From positions 1-37,167 of the forward strand of contig JAHEBJ010000023.1 of assembly GCA_024642285.1 (NCBI GenBank): 37,167 bases of DNA. Direction: 5' to 3'. The notes beneath the pieces are model-generated. The model ran no database searches. It saw only the letters and a list, made by a program, of their open reading frames with translations, and was not told the DNA's origin. This document shows positions 15,306 through 23,851 of the stretch, one piece after another. This DNA comes from Sphingobacteriales bacterium. GTDB lineage: Bacteria > Bacteroidota > Bacteroidia > Chitinophagales > Chitinophagaceae. Each line of letters opens with the position of its first letter. The first letter of the stretch is position 1. Position numbers and translations under genes: made by a program.

Positions 15306-17209
15306 TTTGTTTTTTTAGCCTGCTTTAATAACCACTGCACCAGTTCATTTGCAGCCGTAAAATTTTCGAACTCGGCAGGGAGCTTTCTTCCGTCTAAATA
15401 TTCATTGTATATCCACGGATCGCCTAATGCAACTACTGTACCTTTACCATATTTAGCAGTTGCAAAGATTACTTCGCTGTCTTTCTCAACTAAAGAAACA
15501 GCAGGCGCTTTTACGTCGATGGTGCTGATTTCTTTCAGGTACATCTTTTTTGTTTTCTTAAAAACAGCATTGAGCGTATTATACACGGCACCGGTTTCAA
15601 ATTCATTTCCTTTAACAAAATTTCTTCCAAAATCCGTAAAATGAATTCCGAATTTATCTGAAAGTGTATTAAAATATTTCAAATCGCAGTTGGATGAATC
15701 GTTTGTCATCAGCAATAACACACCACCGGATTTTACCCAGCTGGCAATTTCAATTGCAGATTTCTCATCCATATAGTTTGGAGTCTTCGTGTCCTTCGGT
15801 CCATCAGGATCAACGATGATATACACAGAAGCTTTCTTCATATTTTCTGAAGTGGGTGCTGCATCAAGGCTGCAGATATTTGATCCATAAGATTGCCAGA
15901 TATCGCCAAACAAACTGAATCCGCCATTATCCATTTCATCCCAGGTATAATGCCAACGAGTATTTTTTCCAAAACCATCCTTACGCCATTCGTTATTAAA
16001 ATAATTATCCAGCACTACGTTTTTACCGTTCCCCGGCTTGGGCAAAGCAGCCATTTCCATTTCCACACTTGCTAAAATAAAAGCGCCCATGCCTTTGGGA
16101 TCGTTAACAACTACAGGTTCACTCATATAATAATCAAAGCTGCCGTCACGGTAAGGTTTGCCGCCGAGGCCCGAAACGCTTACCGTCCCTTTTAAATTGG
16201 TTTGTCCGTTTGCATCCACTTCAATAAATTCTTTGATGATGCCGTCATACCCTTTCTTTGCATTTTTTGAAAACGATGCAGGTATATAACCATTGCGAAC
16301 CGCCTTAGCTAGTGTGTACACCAACATGGAGGAAGCAGATGCTTCTTTATAATTTTTTGGCTTGTTTGGCAAGTCTACAATATCATACCATAGACCTGAT
16401 TTTTTCTCCTGCACTTTCGTTACAGCTGTTGCAAAGCGATTTAAAATCTGAATTATAGAATCTCTTCCCGGATGATTGGTCGGAAAATAATCCAGTACAT
16501 CAACCATGGCCATGCCATACCAGCCTAATGCCCTGCCCCAGAAATGCGGCGAAGTTCCGGTTTCCTTATTTGCCCATTGTTGTTCTTTGCTTTCATCCCA
16601 GCCGTGATAGAGTAAACCGGTTTTTGCATCACGGGTATGTCTTTCAATATTGATAAACTGAGCAGCTATATCATCAAAAACTTTCTCCTGACCAGCCATT
16701 TTTGCATATTCAGCATAAAACGGCTGCCCCATATACAATCCATCCAGCCAAACCTGCCAGGGATAAATTTTCTTATGCCAGAACCCGCCTTCCTTAGTGC
16801 GTGGATGCTCATCAAACTGGCTGCGGATCAAATCAATTGCCTTCTTATATTTTTCCTTGCCGGTTACATTATACAACATCATAACCAGTTTGCCATTGTT
16901 TGTATGGTCGATGTTGAACTCATCTTTTTTGTAATCTTTTATTTTGCCGTTATCCTGCACATAAAAATCCATGCTGTGCTGAATGTAGTTGAAGTATTTT
17001 CCTTCGCCGTATAATTTCCAAACGCCCTCAATTCCTTTTAAGATAACCCCCTGATCGTAACTCCATCTTGCAATACCTGGTTTTATTTTAAATGAATCAG
17101 GCCATAGATTCATAGCCGTTTGCGACATCTGCTGTGAGTACGGCAACTGTTGCGCTGTAGTTGCTGAAACAAGTCCCATTAAAAACACTATTGCGATTAT
17201 TTTCTTCAT
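15302..17209 (-). CDS. GH105 unsaturated galacturonyl/rhamnogalacturonyl hydrolase with C-terminal DUF4350-like domain
   Basis: A 635-residue protein with a signal peptide (MKKIIAIVFLMGLVSATTAQ). Residues 25-385 form an (alpha/alpha)6 barrel of GH88/GH105 type; WQVWLDGLYMGQPFYAEYA (151-169) carries Asp156, matching the acid/base Asp of YteR, and HFWGRALGWYGMAMVDVLDYFP is a family hallmark. It removes 4,5-unsaturated galacturonate from the ends of lyase products. Residues about 395-630 form a second, GATase-like/DUF4350-type domain (YIIVDPDGPKDTKTPNYM ... WVKSGGVLLLMTNDSSNC), probably a non-catalytic sugar-binding or structural part. It lies 1 base after the CE12-GH28 gene and overlaps the next gene by 4 bases, so it is a tightly coupled operon member. 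Confidence 0.88.
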   Translation of the reverse strand: MKKIIAIVFLMGLVSATTAQQLPYSQQMSQTAMNLWPDSFKIKPGIARWSYDQGVILKGIEGVWKLYGEGKYFNYIQHSMDFYVQDNGKIKDYKKDEFNIDHTNNGKLVMMLYNVTGKEKYKKAIDLIRSQFDEHPRTKEGGFWHKKIYPWQVWLDGLYMGQPFYAEYAKMAGQEKVFDDIAAQFINIERHTRDAKTGLLYHGWDESKEQQWANKETGTSPHFWGRALGWYGMAMVDVLDYFPTNHPGRDSIIQILNRFATAVTKVQEKKSGLWYDIVDLPNKPKNYKEASASSMLVYTLAKAVRNGYIPASFSKNAKKGYDGIIKEFIEVDANGQTNLKGTVSVSGLGGKPYRDGSFDYYMSEPVVVNDPKGMGAFILASVEMEMAALPKPGNGKNVVLDNYFNNEWRKDGFGKNTRWHYTWDEMDNGGFSLFGDIWQSYGSNICSLDAAPTSENMKKASVYIIVDPDGPKDTKTPNYMDEKSAIEIASWVKSGGVLLLMTNDSSNCDLKYFNTLSDKFGIHFTDFGRNFVKGNEFETGAVYNTLNAVFKKTKKMYLKEISTIDVKAPAVSLVEKDSEVIFATAKYGKGTVVALGDPWIYNEYLDGRKLPAEFENFTAANELVQWLLKQAKKTK

Positions 17210-17210
17210 C

Positions 17211-19607
17211 TTAATTTTTCTTGCTTTTCCCTTTTGGCTTTTTTGTTTCTATGGCTGCCGGTTTAACCCAACATACTACAGCATCGGCTGAGCCAAATCC
17301 TGTAACGAGTTTTTGTTTTGCTTTTGTTATATCTGTATTTAATATAGAAATATTTTTTGTTCTATCACCTTGCACCTGTGCCAACACTTCCGCTCCATCC
17401 TTGTATTTTAAATTATCGATGTTGATATTATCGCTGTTTAAAACATATACAACCGGGTTTGCGTTTTTCGGTATCATGGTAATATTATTCAGCGTGATGC
17501 CGCTGGCTTCCTGAATGTCTATTCCCTCATCAGCCTGCAATACAGCGTTTTCTATTAAAACATTTTTTACATGCATTTCCGGTATGCCACGCACAAATAT
17601 CCCTTTGGCTGCGCCATTACAGGTAATATTGCGGAAATAAAAATTCCGGAACTGCGGTGTTGTTTCGTCAACAGTTTTAAATTCAACAACAGGAGGTTCA
17701 CGCTTTTCCCCTGCTAATACCACCGGATCTTTTGCTGCGTAATACATGTCGAAGAGAATAGCTTCTGCTGGTATGTCTTTCATATTTACATGGTTCACAT
17801 AAACATTTTCAACAATGCCGCCCCGGCCACGGGTAGTTTTAAAACGCAGACCAATATCGCTGCCTATAAAAGTACAGTTGCTTATGAACAGATTGTTGGC
17901 ACCGCCGCTCATCTCACTTCCCACCACAAAACCTCCGTGAGAATGATAGACCGTGCAATTGTTCACAATTATATCCTGCGTTGGCATGCCGCGTTTTCTT
18001 CCTTCTGCATCACGGCCACTCTTTATTGTAATGCCATCATCGCCGGTATCAAAATTGCAACCTTCAACCAATGCATTTTTGCAACTCTCCAGGTCAAGTG
18101 CATCGGTATTGGTGCCGTACCATGGGTTTTTTACTTTCAGATTTTTTAACGTGATGTGTTCACTCATCATCAGGTGTGTTGTCCAGGCTGGTGAGTTTTC
18201 AAAAGTCACATCTTCTATCAGAATATTTTTGCATTGATAAATGCGGATCATATTCGGACGAAGAAAATCTTTTACATCTTCAAAATCGGCCAGAGTTTTT
18301 CCTTCTGTAAGTTTACCAATATTGTTAGTGAGTGATCCTTTCAATGCTTTTTCGGAAGAGTACCACATTTTTTTATCGGCAGTCAATACGCCGCCATAAT
18401 CTCTCTGATGATTTTTCCACTGGCTTTCGGTTAACTTTTCTTTTTTAATTGGCCGCCAGTAATACCCGTTGCCATTTATAATGCCGGGACCGGTTATAGC
18501 AATATTTTCAAGATTTTCTGCTACAACCGGTGATTGACATCTTGCTGCGTCAACTCCTTCGAAGGACGAGACAACGAGGGGATATTGGTTAAAGTCGGAA
18601 CTGAAGATCACCAACGCACCCTTAGCCAGATGCAGGTTGATATTGCTTTTCATGATAATTGGACCGGTTACATAAGAACCTTGTGGAATCAAAACGGTAC
18701 CGCCGCCTTGTTTGGCACACTCGTCAATCGTCTTGTTGATGGCAGCAGAATTTAACGTCATTCCATCTGCTATAGCACCATAGTTTACAATATTGAATGT
18801 ATCACGCTTGAAATGCGGCGAATATATTTTTGGTAATTCAAAAGCGTATTTTTCTTTAAAATCTGAAGGTTTTAAATATTTTGCCAACGGCAGATTTTGC
18901 TCTTTAATGCTCTGACAAACTAACGATGCAACAGAAGATGCTCCATATTCACTGAAATGCGTATTGTCTTCTTCCTTGCCCTTGTAATTTTTAAAATGAC
19001 TGGCAGGGATATTTAAAAATAAACGACGGCTGTTTTCAACGCCTTCTTTTACAATTAAGGCTTCACTGCTTTTATGTAAATCGATTAGCAATACATTCAT
19101 TGCAGCAGCAACTTCTTTTACTACGGCGGGATAATCCCCATGCTGATCAACAAATTTTCCGGCAGCATCAAATTTCCGGCGCATTACCGGCGTAATAAGT
19201 ATAGGTGTTGCACCTTTACTTCTTGTATCATTTACGTAACGGATTAAATTCTCTTTGTACAAAGTATGGGCAGGTGCCGAACGGTTACTGTCTTCAACTT
19301 TACCGTCGTTATGGCCAAACTGTATCATCACATAATCACCAGCCTTCATCCGGCTCATCACCGTATCCCAACGATGCTCTTTTAAAAAACTTTTTGTACT
19401 GCGACCGTTAACTGCGTGGTTTTGTATTTCTACTTCATCGGTCATGTAACCTGGAAATAATTGCCCCCAACCTCTTTCCGGATTTTCATCCAGCGGTTTG
19501 TTTGCCATAGTGCTGTCGCCAATCAAAAAAATGGTTGGTTTTTTATCGGGCGATAAAAAAGCAAAACAGCCTACAACAAGCAATAACACAACAAGGTTTT
19601 TTTTCAT
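17211..19607 (-). CDS. Rhamnogalacturonan acetylesterase (CE12, SGNH) / polygalacturonase (GH28) fusion
   Basis: A 798-residue secreted or lipid-anchored fusion; the start is at MKKNLVVLLLVVGC (ATG 19607), since an in-frame extension of 12 residues upstream spoils the signal peptide. Cys14 could be a lipobox cysteine. Residues 24-240 are an SGNH esterase with Ser32 (GDST), Asn100 (GHND), Asp214 and His217 (DNTH). Residues 270-780 are GH28: NTD (500-502), Asp523-Asp524 (TGDDG), His557 (SHGG) and RFK (588-590), the full set of polygalacturonase motifs. It should remove acetyl groups and hydrolyse galacturonan in one polypeptide. It heads the seven-gene run down to exuT and has an operator-like dyad 78 bases upstream. 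Confidence 0.9.
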   Translation of the reverse strand: MKKNLVVLLLVVGCFAFLSPDKKPTIFLIGDSTMANKPLDENPERGWGQLFPGYMTDEVEIQNHAVNGRSTKSFLKEHRWDTVMSRMKAGDYVMIQFGHNDGKVEDSNRSAPAHTLYKENLIRYVNDTRSKGATPILITPVMRRKFDAAGKFVDQHGDYPAVVKEVAAAMNVLLIDLHKSSEALIVKEGVENSRRLFLNIPASHFKNYKGKEEDNTHFSEYGASSVASLVCQSIKEQNLPLAKYLKPSDFKEKYAFELPKIYSPHFKRDTFNIVNYGAIADGMTLNSAAINKTIDECAKQGGGTVLIPQGSYVTGPIIMKSNINLHLAKGALVIFSSDFNQYPLVVSSFEGVDAARCQSPVVAENLENIAITGPGIINGNGYYWRPIKKEKLTESQWKNHQRDYGGVLTADKKMWYSSEKALKGSLTNNIGKLTEGKTLADFEDVKDFLRPNMIRIYQCKNILIEDVTFENSPAWTTHLMMSEHITLKNLKVKNPWYGTNTDALDLESCKNALVEGCNFDTGDDGITIKSGRDAEGRKRGMPTQDIIVNNCTVYHSHGGFVVGSEMSGGANNLFISNCTFIGSDIGLRFKTTRGRGGIVENVYVNHVNMKDIPAEAILFDMYYAAKDPVVLAGEKREPPVVEFKTVDETTPQFRNFYFRNITCNGAAKGIFVRGIPEMHVKNVLIENAVLQADEGIDIQEASGITLNNITMIPKNANPVVYVLNSDNINIDNLKYKDGAEVLAQVQGDRTKNISILNTDITKAKQKLVTGFGSADAVVCWVKPAAIETKKPKGKSKKN

Positions 19608-19684
19608 CGCAATCATTCGTTTTCTGTTCATCAATTTTACCAATTTATCGGCTGGTAAAAGAGTAAAAAAAGATGTTTATTTAC

Positions 19685-19708
19685 GCAATCGTTCCCGAGA
19701 ACGATACC
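19685..19708. promoter_or_regulatory. Putative LacI-family operator, second copy (CE12-GH28 promoter region)
   Basis: The inverted repeat ATCGTTC-CCGA-GAACGAT (19688-19705) lies within a 24-base stretch that matches the site at 29121-29144 at 20 of 24 positions, and both are preceded by TTTAC. The innermost arm base is swapped on both sides (G/C in one site, C/G in the other), keeping the dyad. It lies between the DUF4440 gene and the CE12-GH28 gene. Confidence 0.65.
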
Positions 19709-19727
19709 GGTTTTTTTAAACTGGTAT

Positions 19728-20159
19728 TTATTGAATTTTTATAGCCTGTCGGGCCAGTAATTTCCAGTCTCCATGCAGCTTTTGCCAAATCAGCAAAACT
19801 GCCAGATGCACTTCTCCTGGCTTGCCATTATCGTTAGTTGACGCATTGAATTTGTGCCGAACAATGGCAACATTTTTGTTTATTGAAATTGTTTGCTCCA
19901 CAAACTCCAATGTTACAAAATCGCTCTTGCCGGAAACTATCTTTTGAACAAATTCTTTTTGATTATCAATATGCCCGCCGGAATGGCCGTAACTCAGTTT
20001 TGGCGATACAAGTTTTTCAAGCATGCTGGAGTCTGCATCTACCATCGCCTTTCGCAATTGTTCAGTTGCTGTTGCGACGTCAGTTTCCTGTTTTGATTGA
20101 GCATTGACCAGCAAAGCTGAAATACTTAAAGTAACTAGTGCAAATATTCTTTTCATCAT
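19728..20159 (-). CDS. Secreted SnoaL/DUF4440-like (NTF2-fold) protein
   Basis: A 143-residue product with a signal peptide (cleavage after VNA, residue 20) and a single NTF2-like cone: an alpha-helical start (TATEQLRKAMVDADSSMLEKLVSPKLSYGHSGG) then antiparallel strands ending HGDWKLLARQAIKIQ. This matches the DUF4440/SnoaL group, which includes enzymes and simple ligand-binding proteins. Its ATG overlaps the stop of the GH43 gene (TAATG), so the two are translationally coupled. Such proteins do occur in carbohydrate loci, but no activity is assigned. An auxiliary sugar-binding or ring-modifying role is only a guess. Confidence 0.75.
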   Translation of the reverse strand: MMKRIFALVTLSISALLVNAQSKQETDVATATEQLRKAMVDADSSMLEKLVSPKLSYGHSGGHIDNQKEFVQKIVSGKSDFVTLEFVEQTISINKNVAIVRHKFNASTNDNGKPGEVHLAVLLIWQKLHGDWKLLARQAIKIQ

Positions 20160-21760
20160 TATAATTTTTCAATTCTAAACCAATCAACATCGACATACCC
20201 TGCATCGTTGGTAATGTTGTTGCGTAAACAGAACATACCTACCTTAGCTCCTACCCACTTGCCCGGCCTGGCAACAAATGGTTTTAACAGCGTGGCAAAC
20301 TTTTCTCCATCGGTACTGAAACCAAAATGGCAGATGCCGCCTTTTTGTACGTTTATTTCCAGGTAAAATTCGTTGCCGGAAACGGGCAGTGATGCAGTTT
20401 CTTCCTCTTTATTGTTTTTATCGGCCTTAATATTTTCTTTAGCAATAACAAAAAGGTGGGAATATCTTTTTTCAATTGAGATATATGCATAGTCAGTTCC
20501 AAACATAATAAGTCCGAAATGTTCGTTGTCAAATTTTGGATTGAACCGAAGTCTAACTCTTGCAGTAAATTCTTCAGCCGGCAGTTTTTGAGCAAGTATA
20601 TTTGGCAGATTCCATAAATTATTTATTGAGTCGGGCTGATAAACTGAAAACATCCTTAACGATCCCGTGGTAGTTGGAAAAGCCCAGCCGGTATTTGAAT
20701 TTGCCTGCCATTGCCATTGCAGCCCAAGCTTCGGCGAATTAAATTCATCGCTTTCTGCAGGTGTAACAATCGGGAATACTCTACCAACATTTGGTTTTTT
20801 GTATAACGAAACCGGTTCTCCTTTTCCATCATCGTTTTTATCTACTCCAATCACCGGCCAATCATTTATCCATTTCATCGGTTGAAGATGCACAACTCTT
20901 CCATAAGCATCTGTATCCTGAAAATGAAGGAACCAATCTTCACCGGTTTGTGTATTTACCCATGCGCCCTGGTGTGGGCCGTTAATTTTAGATGAGCCCT
21001 GGTCCATCACAACCTTTCTTTCATAAGGCCCATAAATATTTTTCGAACGCAATACTGTTTGCCATCCGGTACTTACGCCACCTGCAGGCGCAAAAATATA
21101 ATAGTAGCCATCTCGTTTGTAAAACTTAGGGCCTTCTATTGTTGGATCATTTTCATGGCCGTCATAAACCATCACGCCGTCGTCAATTGTTTTTGTACCA
21201 TCAGCATTCATTTGCTTAACAACGATAATGCTTTTAAAACCGGCCCGGCTTCCGGCAAAGGCATGAACGAGATAAACTTTTCCATCATCGTCCCATAAGG
21301 GGCATGGGTCTATCAACCCTTTTCCTGATTCAACGAGCACAGGCGCTGTCCAGGGACCAAGGATATTTTTCGCTTTAGTGAGATAAATACCGAAATCAGG
21401 ATCGGGATAGTAAATATAAAATTCGTTTTTATGGTACCGGATGGAAGGAGCCCATACGCCGCCGCCATGCTGTACTTTGCTGAAATGCTCAACAGGTTGT
21501 TGTTGCTGCAAAGCAAATGCAATAAGTTTCCAGTTAACTAAATCTTTAGAATGTAAAATGGGTAAACCCGGCACATGATTAAAGCTGGAAGATATCATAT
21601 AAAAATCATCGCCAACCCTGATAGCATCAGGATCGCTGTAATCGGCATGGATAACAGGATTTTTAAAAGTGCCGTCTCCGTTATCTGATACCCATACTTT
21701 TGAAACCTGTGCATGCAGTGTACCGGTTGTAATCAATAAACATAATAAAATATTTTTCAT
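20159..21760 (-). CDS. GH43 glycosidase (arabinofuranosidase/xylosidase type) with C-terminal beta-sandwich
   Basis: A 533-residue secreted enzyme with signal peptide 1-18. Five-bladed propeller GH43 domain at about 30-320, with base Asp43 (YSDPDAI), pKa-modulating Asp151 (LIDPCPLWDDD) and acid Glu209 (TIEGPKF). Residues 335-530 form a concanavalin-like beta-sandwich typical of the beta-xylosidase-like GH43 branch (FTARVRLRFNPKF ... AKVGMFCLRN). It probably removes arabinofuranosyl or xylosyl side chains from pectin; the exact bond cannot be read. It starts 6 bases after the upstream oxidoreductase stop and overlaps the DUF4440 gene by one base. Confidence 0.9.
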   Translation of the reverse strand: MKNILLCLLITTGTLHAQVSKVWVSDNGDGTFKNPVIHADYSDPDAIRVGDDFYMISSSFNHVPGLPILHSKDLVNWKLIAFALQQQQPVEHFSKVQHGGGVWAPSIRYHKNEFYIYYPDPDFGIYLTKAKNILGPWTAPVLVESGKGLIDPCPLWDDDGKVYLVHAFAGSRAGFKSIIVVKQMNADGTKTIDDGVMVYDGHENDPTIEGPKFYKRDGYYYIFAPAGGVSTGWQTVLRSKNIYGPYERKVVMDQGSSKINGPHQGAWVNTQTGEDWFLHFQDTDAYGRVVHLQPMKWINDWPVIGVDKNDDGKGEPVSLYKKPNVGRVFPIVTPAESDEFNSPKLGLQWQWQANSNTGWAFPTTTGSLRMFSVYQPDSINNLWNLPNILAQKLPAEEFTARVRLRFNPKFDNEHFGLIMFGTDYAYISIEKRYSHLFVIAKENIKADKNNKEEETASLPVSGNEFYLEINVQKGGICHFGFSTDGEKFATLLKPFVARPGKWVGAKVGMFCLRNNITNDAGYVDVDWFRIEKL

Positions 21761-21766
21761 TGTTCG

Positions 21767-22810
21767 TTATACCTTATAGATTCTTTCCTTTTCAATACTC
21801 TTAAAAGCAGCTTCAGTAACACTTATTACATTTAATCCTTCCTGTGCAGTAACAGGCAACGATTTACTATTTCGCAGTGCGTCGTAAATACCATTATAAT
21901 ATTCCATATAGTTACCTTTTTCAGAAACCACATATTCCCTGATAATCTTTCCGTCAATTTCTGTATGCAGTAATCCTTTAGCTGTTTCCGGTTCTGTTCC
22001 CCAATCCGCATCTGTTAAATCCTTTTCTTTTTGTAAATCAGTTTCCTGCACATCGGCTCTCGATTTAATAAAACTCCCTTTGGTGCCATGAAAAATATAC
22101 GCAGGCAATATTTCCCGAACGAGGTAGCCTGCTTTTAAGCGTACCCTTAAATTTTGATAAAACAGAATGATCTCCACATAGTCTTCTACTTTTGAGATCA
22201 GTCTGAGGTTAGTGGCATCAGCAAATACTGCATCGGGCATTCCAAATAATTGCAAAGCCTGGTCTATCAAATGGGGGCCAAGATCCGGTATGATGCCGGC
22301 ACCGGGGCCCGGTGTTTCTTTATGAAGCTTGGGACTTAGGTTTTCGTTATAACGATCGAAATGAATTTCAGCCTCTACAATATCACCCAGCAATTTTTGC
22401 TGCACAATCTTTTGAACGGTTTTAAAATCACTATCCCATCGGCGGTTTTGGTAAACCGATAATTTTCTGTTTTGCTTTTCGGCAAGTGTAATCAGTTCTG
22501 CAGCTTCCGCCACAGTAACAGTAAATGCTTTCTCCACTATAACATGCTTACCTGCCAGCAAGGCAAGTTTTGTATATTCATAATGTGTGTAGATGGGTGT
22601 ATTTACAACCACCAGTTCAATTTCCTCGTCGGCCAGCATGCTTTCCAGCGAACGGAATGTTTTTATACCGGGATATTTTCCCGCAGCCAGTTTTTTTGTT
22701 CTCTCCCATACAGCATACAATTCAAATCCATCGTGAAGATGAATAAACGGTGAATGGAACACCAATCCACTCATACCAAAAGAACATAAAGCTGTGTTTA
22801 TTTTACGCAT
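21767..22810 (-). CDS. Gfo/Idh/MocA-family NAD(P)-dependent oxidoreductase
   Basis: A 347-residue cytoplasmic protein (no signal peptide) with an N-terminal Rossmann fold. The nucleotide loop reads SFGMSGLVFHSP (10-21), a variant of GxGxxG, and the family's EKP motif appears as EKAF (93-96), a substitution also found in the YvaA/YdgJ branch. ALLAGKHVIVEKAF and GPGAGIIPDLGPHLIDQALQLFG are family hallmarks, the latter holding the catalytic His region. It likely oxidises or epimerises a sugar or uronic acid released from pectin; the substrate is unknown. It sits 6 bases from each of its two neighbours in the enzyme operon. Confidence 0.85.
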   Translation of the reverse strand: MRKINTALCSFGMSGLVFHSPFIHLHDGFELYAVWERTKKLAAGKYPGIKTFRSLESMLADEEIELVVVNTPIYTHYEYTKLALLAGKHVIVEKAFTVTVAEAAELITLAEKQNRKLSVYQNRRWDSDFKTVQKIVQQKLLGDIVEAEIHFDRYNENLSPKLHKETPGPGAGIIPDLGPHLIDQALQLFGMPDAVFADATNLRLISKVEDYVEIILFYQNLRVRLKAGYLVREILPAYIFHGTKGSFIKSRADVQETDLQKEKDLTDADWGTEPETAKGLLHTEIDGKIIREYVVSEKGNYMEYYNGIYDALRNSKSLPVTAQEGLNVISVTEAAFKSIEKERIYKV

Positions 22811-22816
22811 ACCATT

Positions 22817-23779
22817 TTATTGCTTTCTGTAAATATCCCATTCTCCCAGAATATTTTTCAGGCTAAATCTCTTTACTTCTTCATCGCTAATTTGTTTGCT
22901 CCACGAAACTCTTGAAGCAGCATTGGCTCCCGGCCCTGTACTGTTATATTCAGCATATCTTGCTGTAGTTTCATTAGCTGGATTTTTCCAGTTATTCCAC
23001 CCTTCTGAAATGATGTGTTTGCCCATCCAGCAGTTTATATACGTTACACTTGCAGTGGGCGTCCACGGACGACCGAGAGATACTTTATTGATATTGCTAT
23101 CGGCTGTAAGTTTACAATCGAAAAAAACAAAACCAAAAGGAATGATGCTGTTGGTTGATGCAGCCGTAACATGCGAATTCTTTTTGCTGTGGATGTGGCA
23201 GTTTTGAAATACGGCTGTTGCTGCACCAAAAATAAAATCGGTGGTGCCTTCTATATAACAGTTTTCAAAATAATGTTTTACACCTGAGCCACTCAGGAAC
23301 AGTACATCCTGAAAGCCAACAATACGGCAGTTTTTAAATGACACACGGCTTCCCTCAACCCTTAGCGCAACTGCCTGCCCGGCCGTGAATCCTGCTTTGT
23401 TTTCGAAAGTTAAATTCTCCGCATGAAAATCATTACCATAAACAAAAAAAGAAGCACAGGTCCAGGTATTGAGTGTATCACCATTTGGCAAACGGGTACC
23501 GGCATGGTTATCAAAACTGAGGATGGTGTTTGCCTCGTCTTCTCCGGTAAGTGTAATAAAATTTTTACGGGCATCTACAATAATCACTTCTTTATACAAT
23601 CCTTTTTTTATGAAAATCGAAACCGGTTTATTGTTTCCGGGTACAACAGCATCTAGCGCAGCCTGTACTGTTGTATAATCGCCACTACCATCTTTGGCTA
23701 CAACAATTTTATTAGACTGCGCAACCAGTTGCAAAGCGCAAAACAAAAAAAGTAAAAAAAATATTACCGTCTTTTTCAT
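22817..23779 (-). CDS. Pectinesterase (CE8), single-domain
   Basis: A 320-residue secreted pectin methylesterase starting at MKKTVIFFLLFLFCALQLVA (ATG 23779; an upstream in-frame start at 23818 falls inside the terminator hairpin and spoils the signal peptide). All catalytic landmarks are present: Gln135 (GQAVALR), Gln157-Asp158 (FQD), Asp181 (DFIFG) and Arg237-Trp239 (LGRPW). It removes methyl esters from homogalacturonan, preparing it for the lyase and the polygalacturonase. It differs from the CE8 part of the fusion at 13.2-15.3 kb in having the complete set. It starts 15 bases after a terminator that follows susD. Confidence 0.93.
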   Translation of the reverse strand: MKKTVIFFLLFLFCALQLVAQSNKIVVAKDGSGDYTTVQAALDAVVPGNNKPVSIFIKKGLYKEVIIVDARKNFITLTGEDEANTILSFDNHAGTRLPNGDTLNTWTCASFFVYGNDFHAENLTFENKAGFTAGQAVALRVEGSRVSFKNCRIVGFQDVLFLSGSGVKHYFENCYIEGTTDFIFGAATAVFQNCHIHSKKNSHVTAASTNSIIPFGFVFFDCKLTADSNINKVSLGRPWTPTASVTYINCWMGKHIISEGWNNWKNPANETTARYAEYNSTGPGANAASRVSWSKQISDEEVKRFSLKNILGEWDIYRKQ

Positions 23780-23793
23780 GATCTTTTCTTTTG

Positions 23794-23827
23794 AAAAAAA
23801 AGGCTGCTGCAATCGCAACAGCCTTTT
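23794..23827 (-). terminator. Intrinsic terminator between susD and the enzyme genes
   Basis: The stem AAAAGGCTG/CAGCCTTTT (23798-23806 with 23819-23827), with an inner TGC/GCA extension across one mismatch, is followed on the minus strand by four more T. It is 24 bases after the susD stop and 15 bases before the pectinesterase ATG. It probably lowers read-through into the enzyme genes relative to susCD. Confidence 0.8.
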
Positions 23828-23851
23828 GAAAAACTACGCTATGAAAAAAAA

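Noticed and set aside
19710-19735. Inverted repeat ATACCGGTTT/AAACTGGTAT near the DUF4440 stop
   Set aside because: One mismatch and no T-run in the right direction; may be a weak structure but not supported as a terminator.
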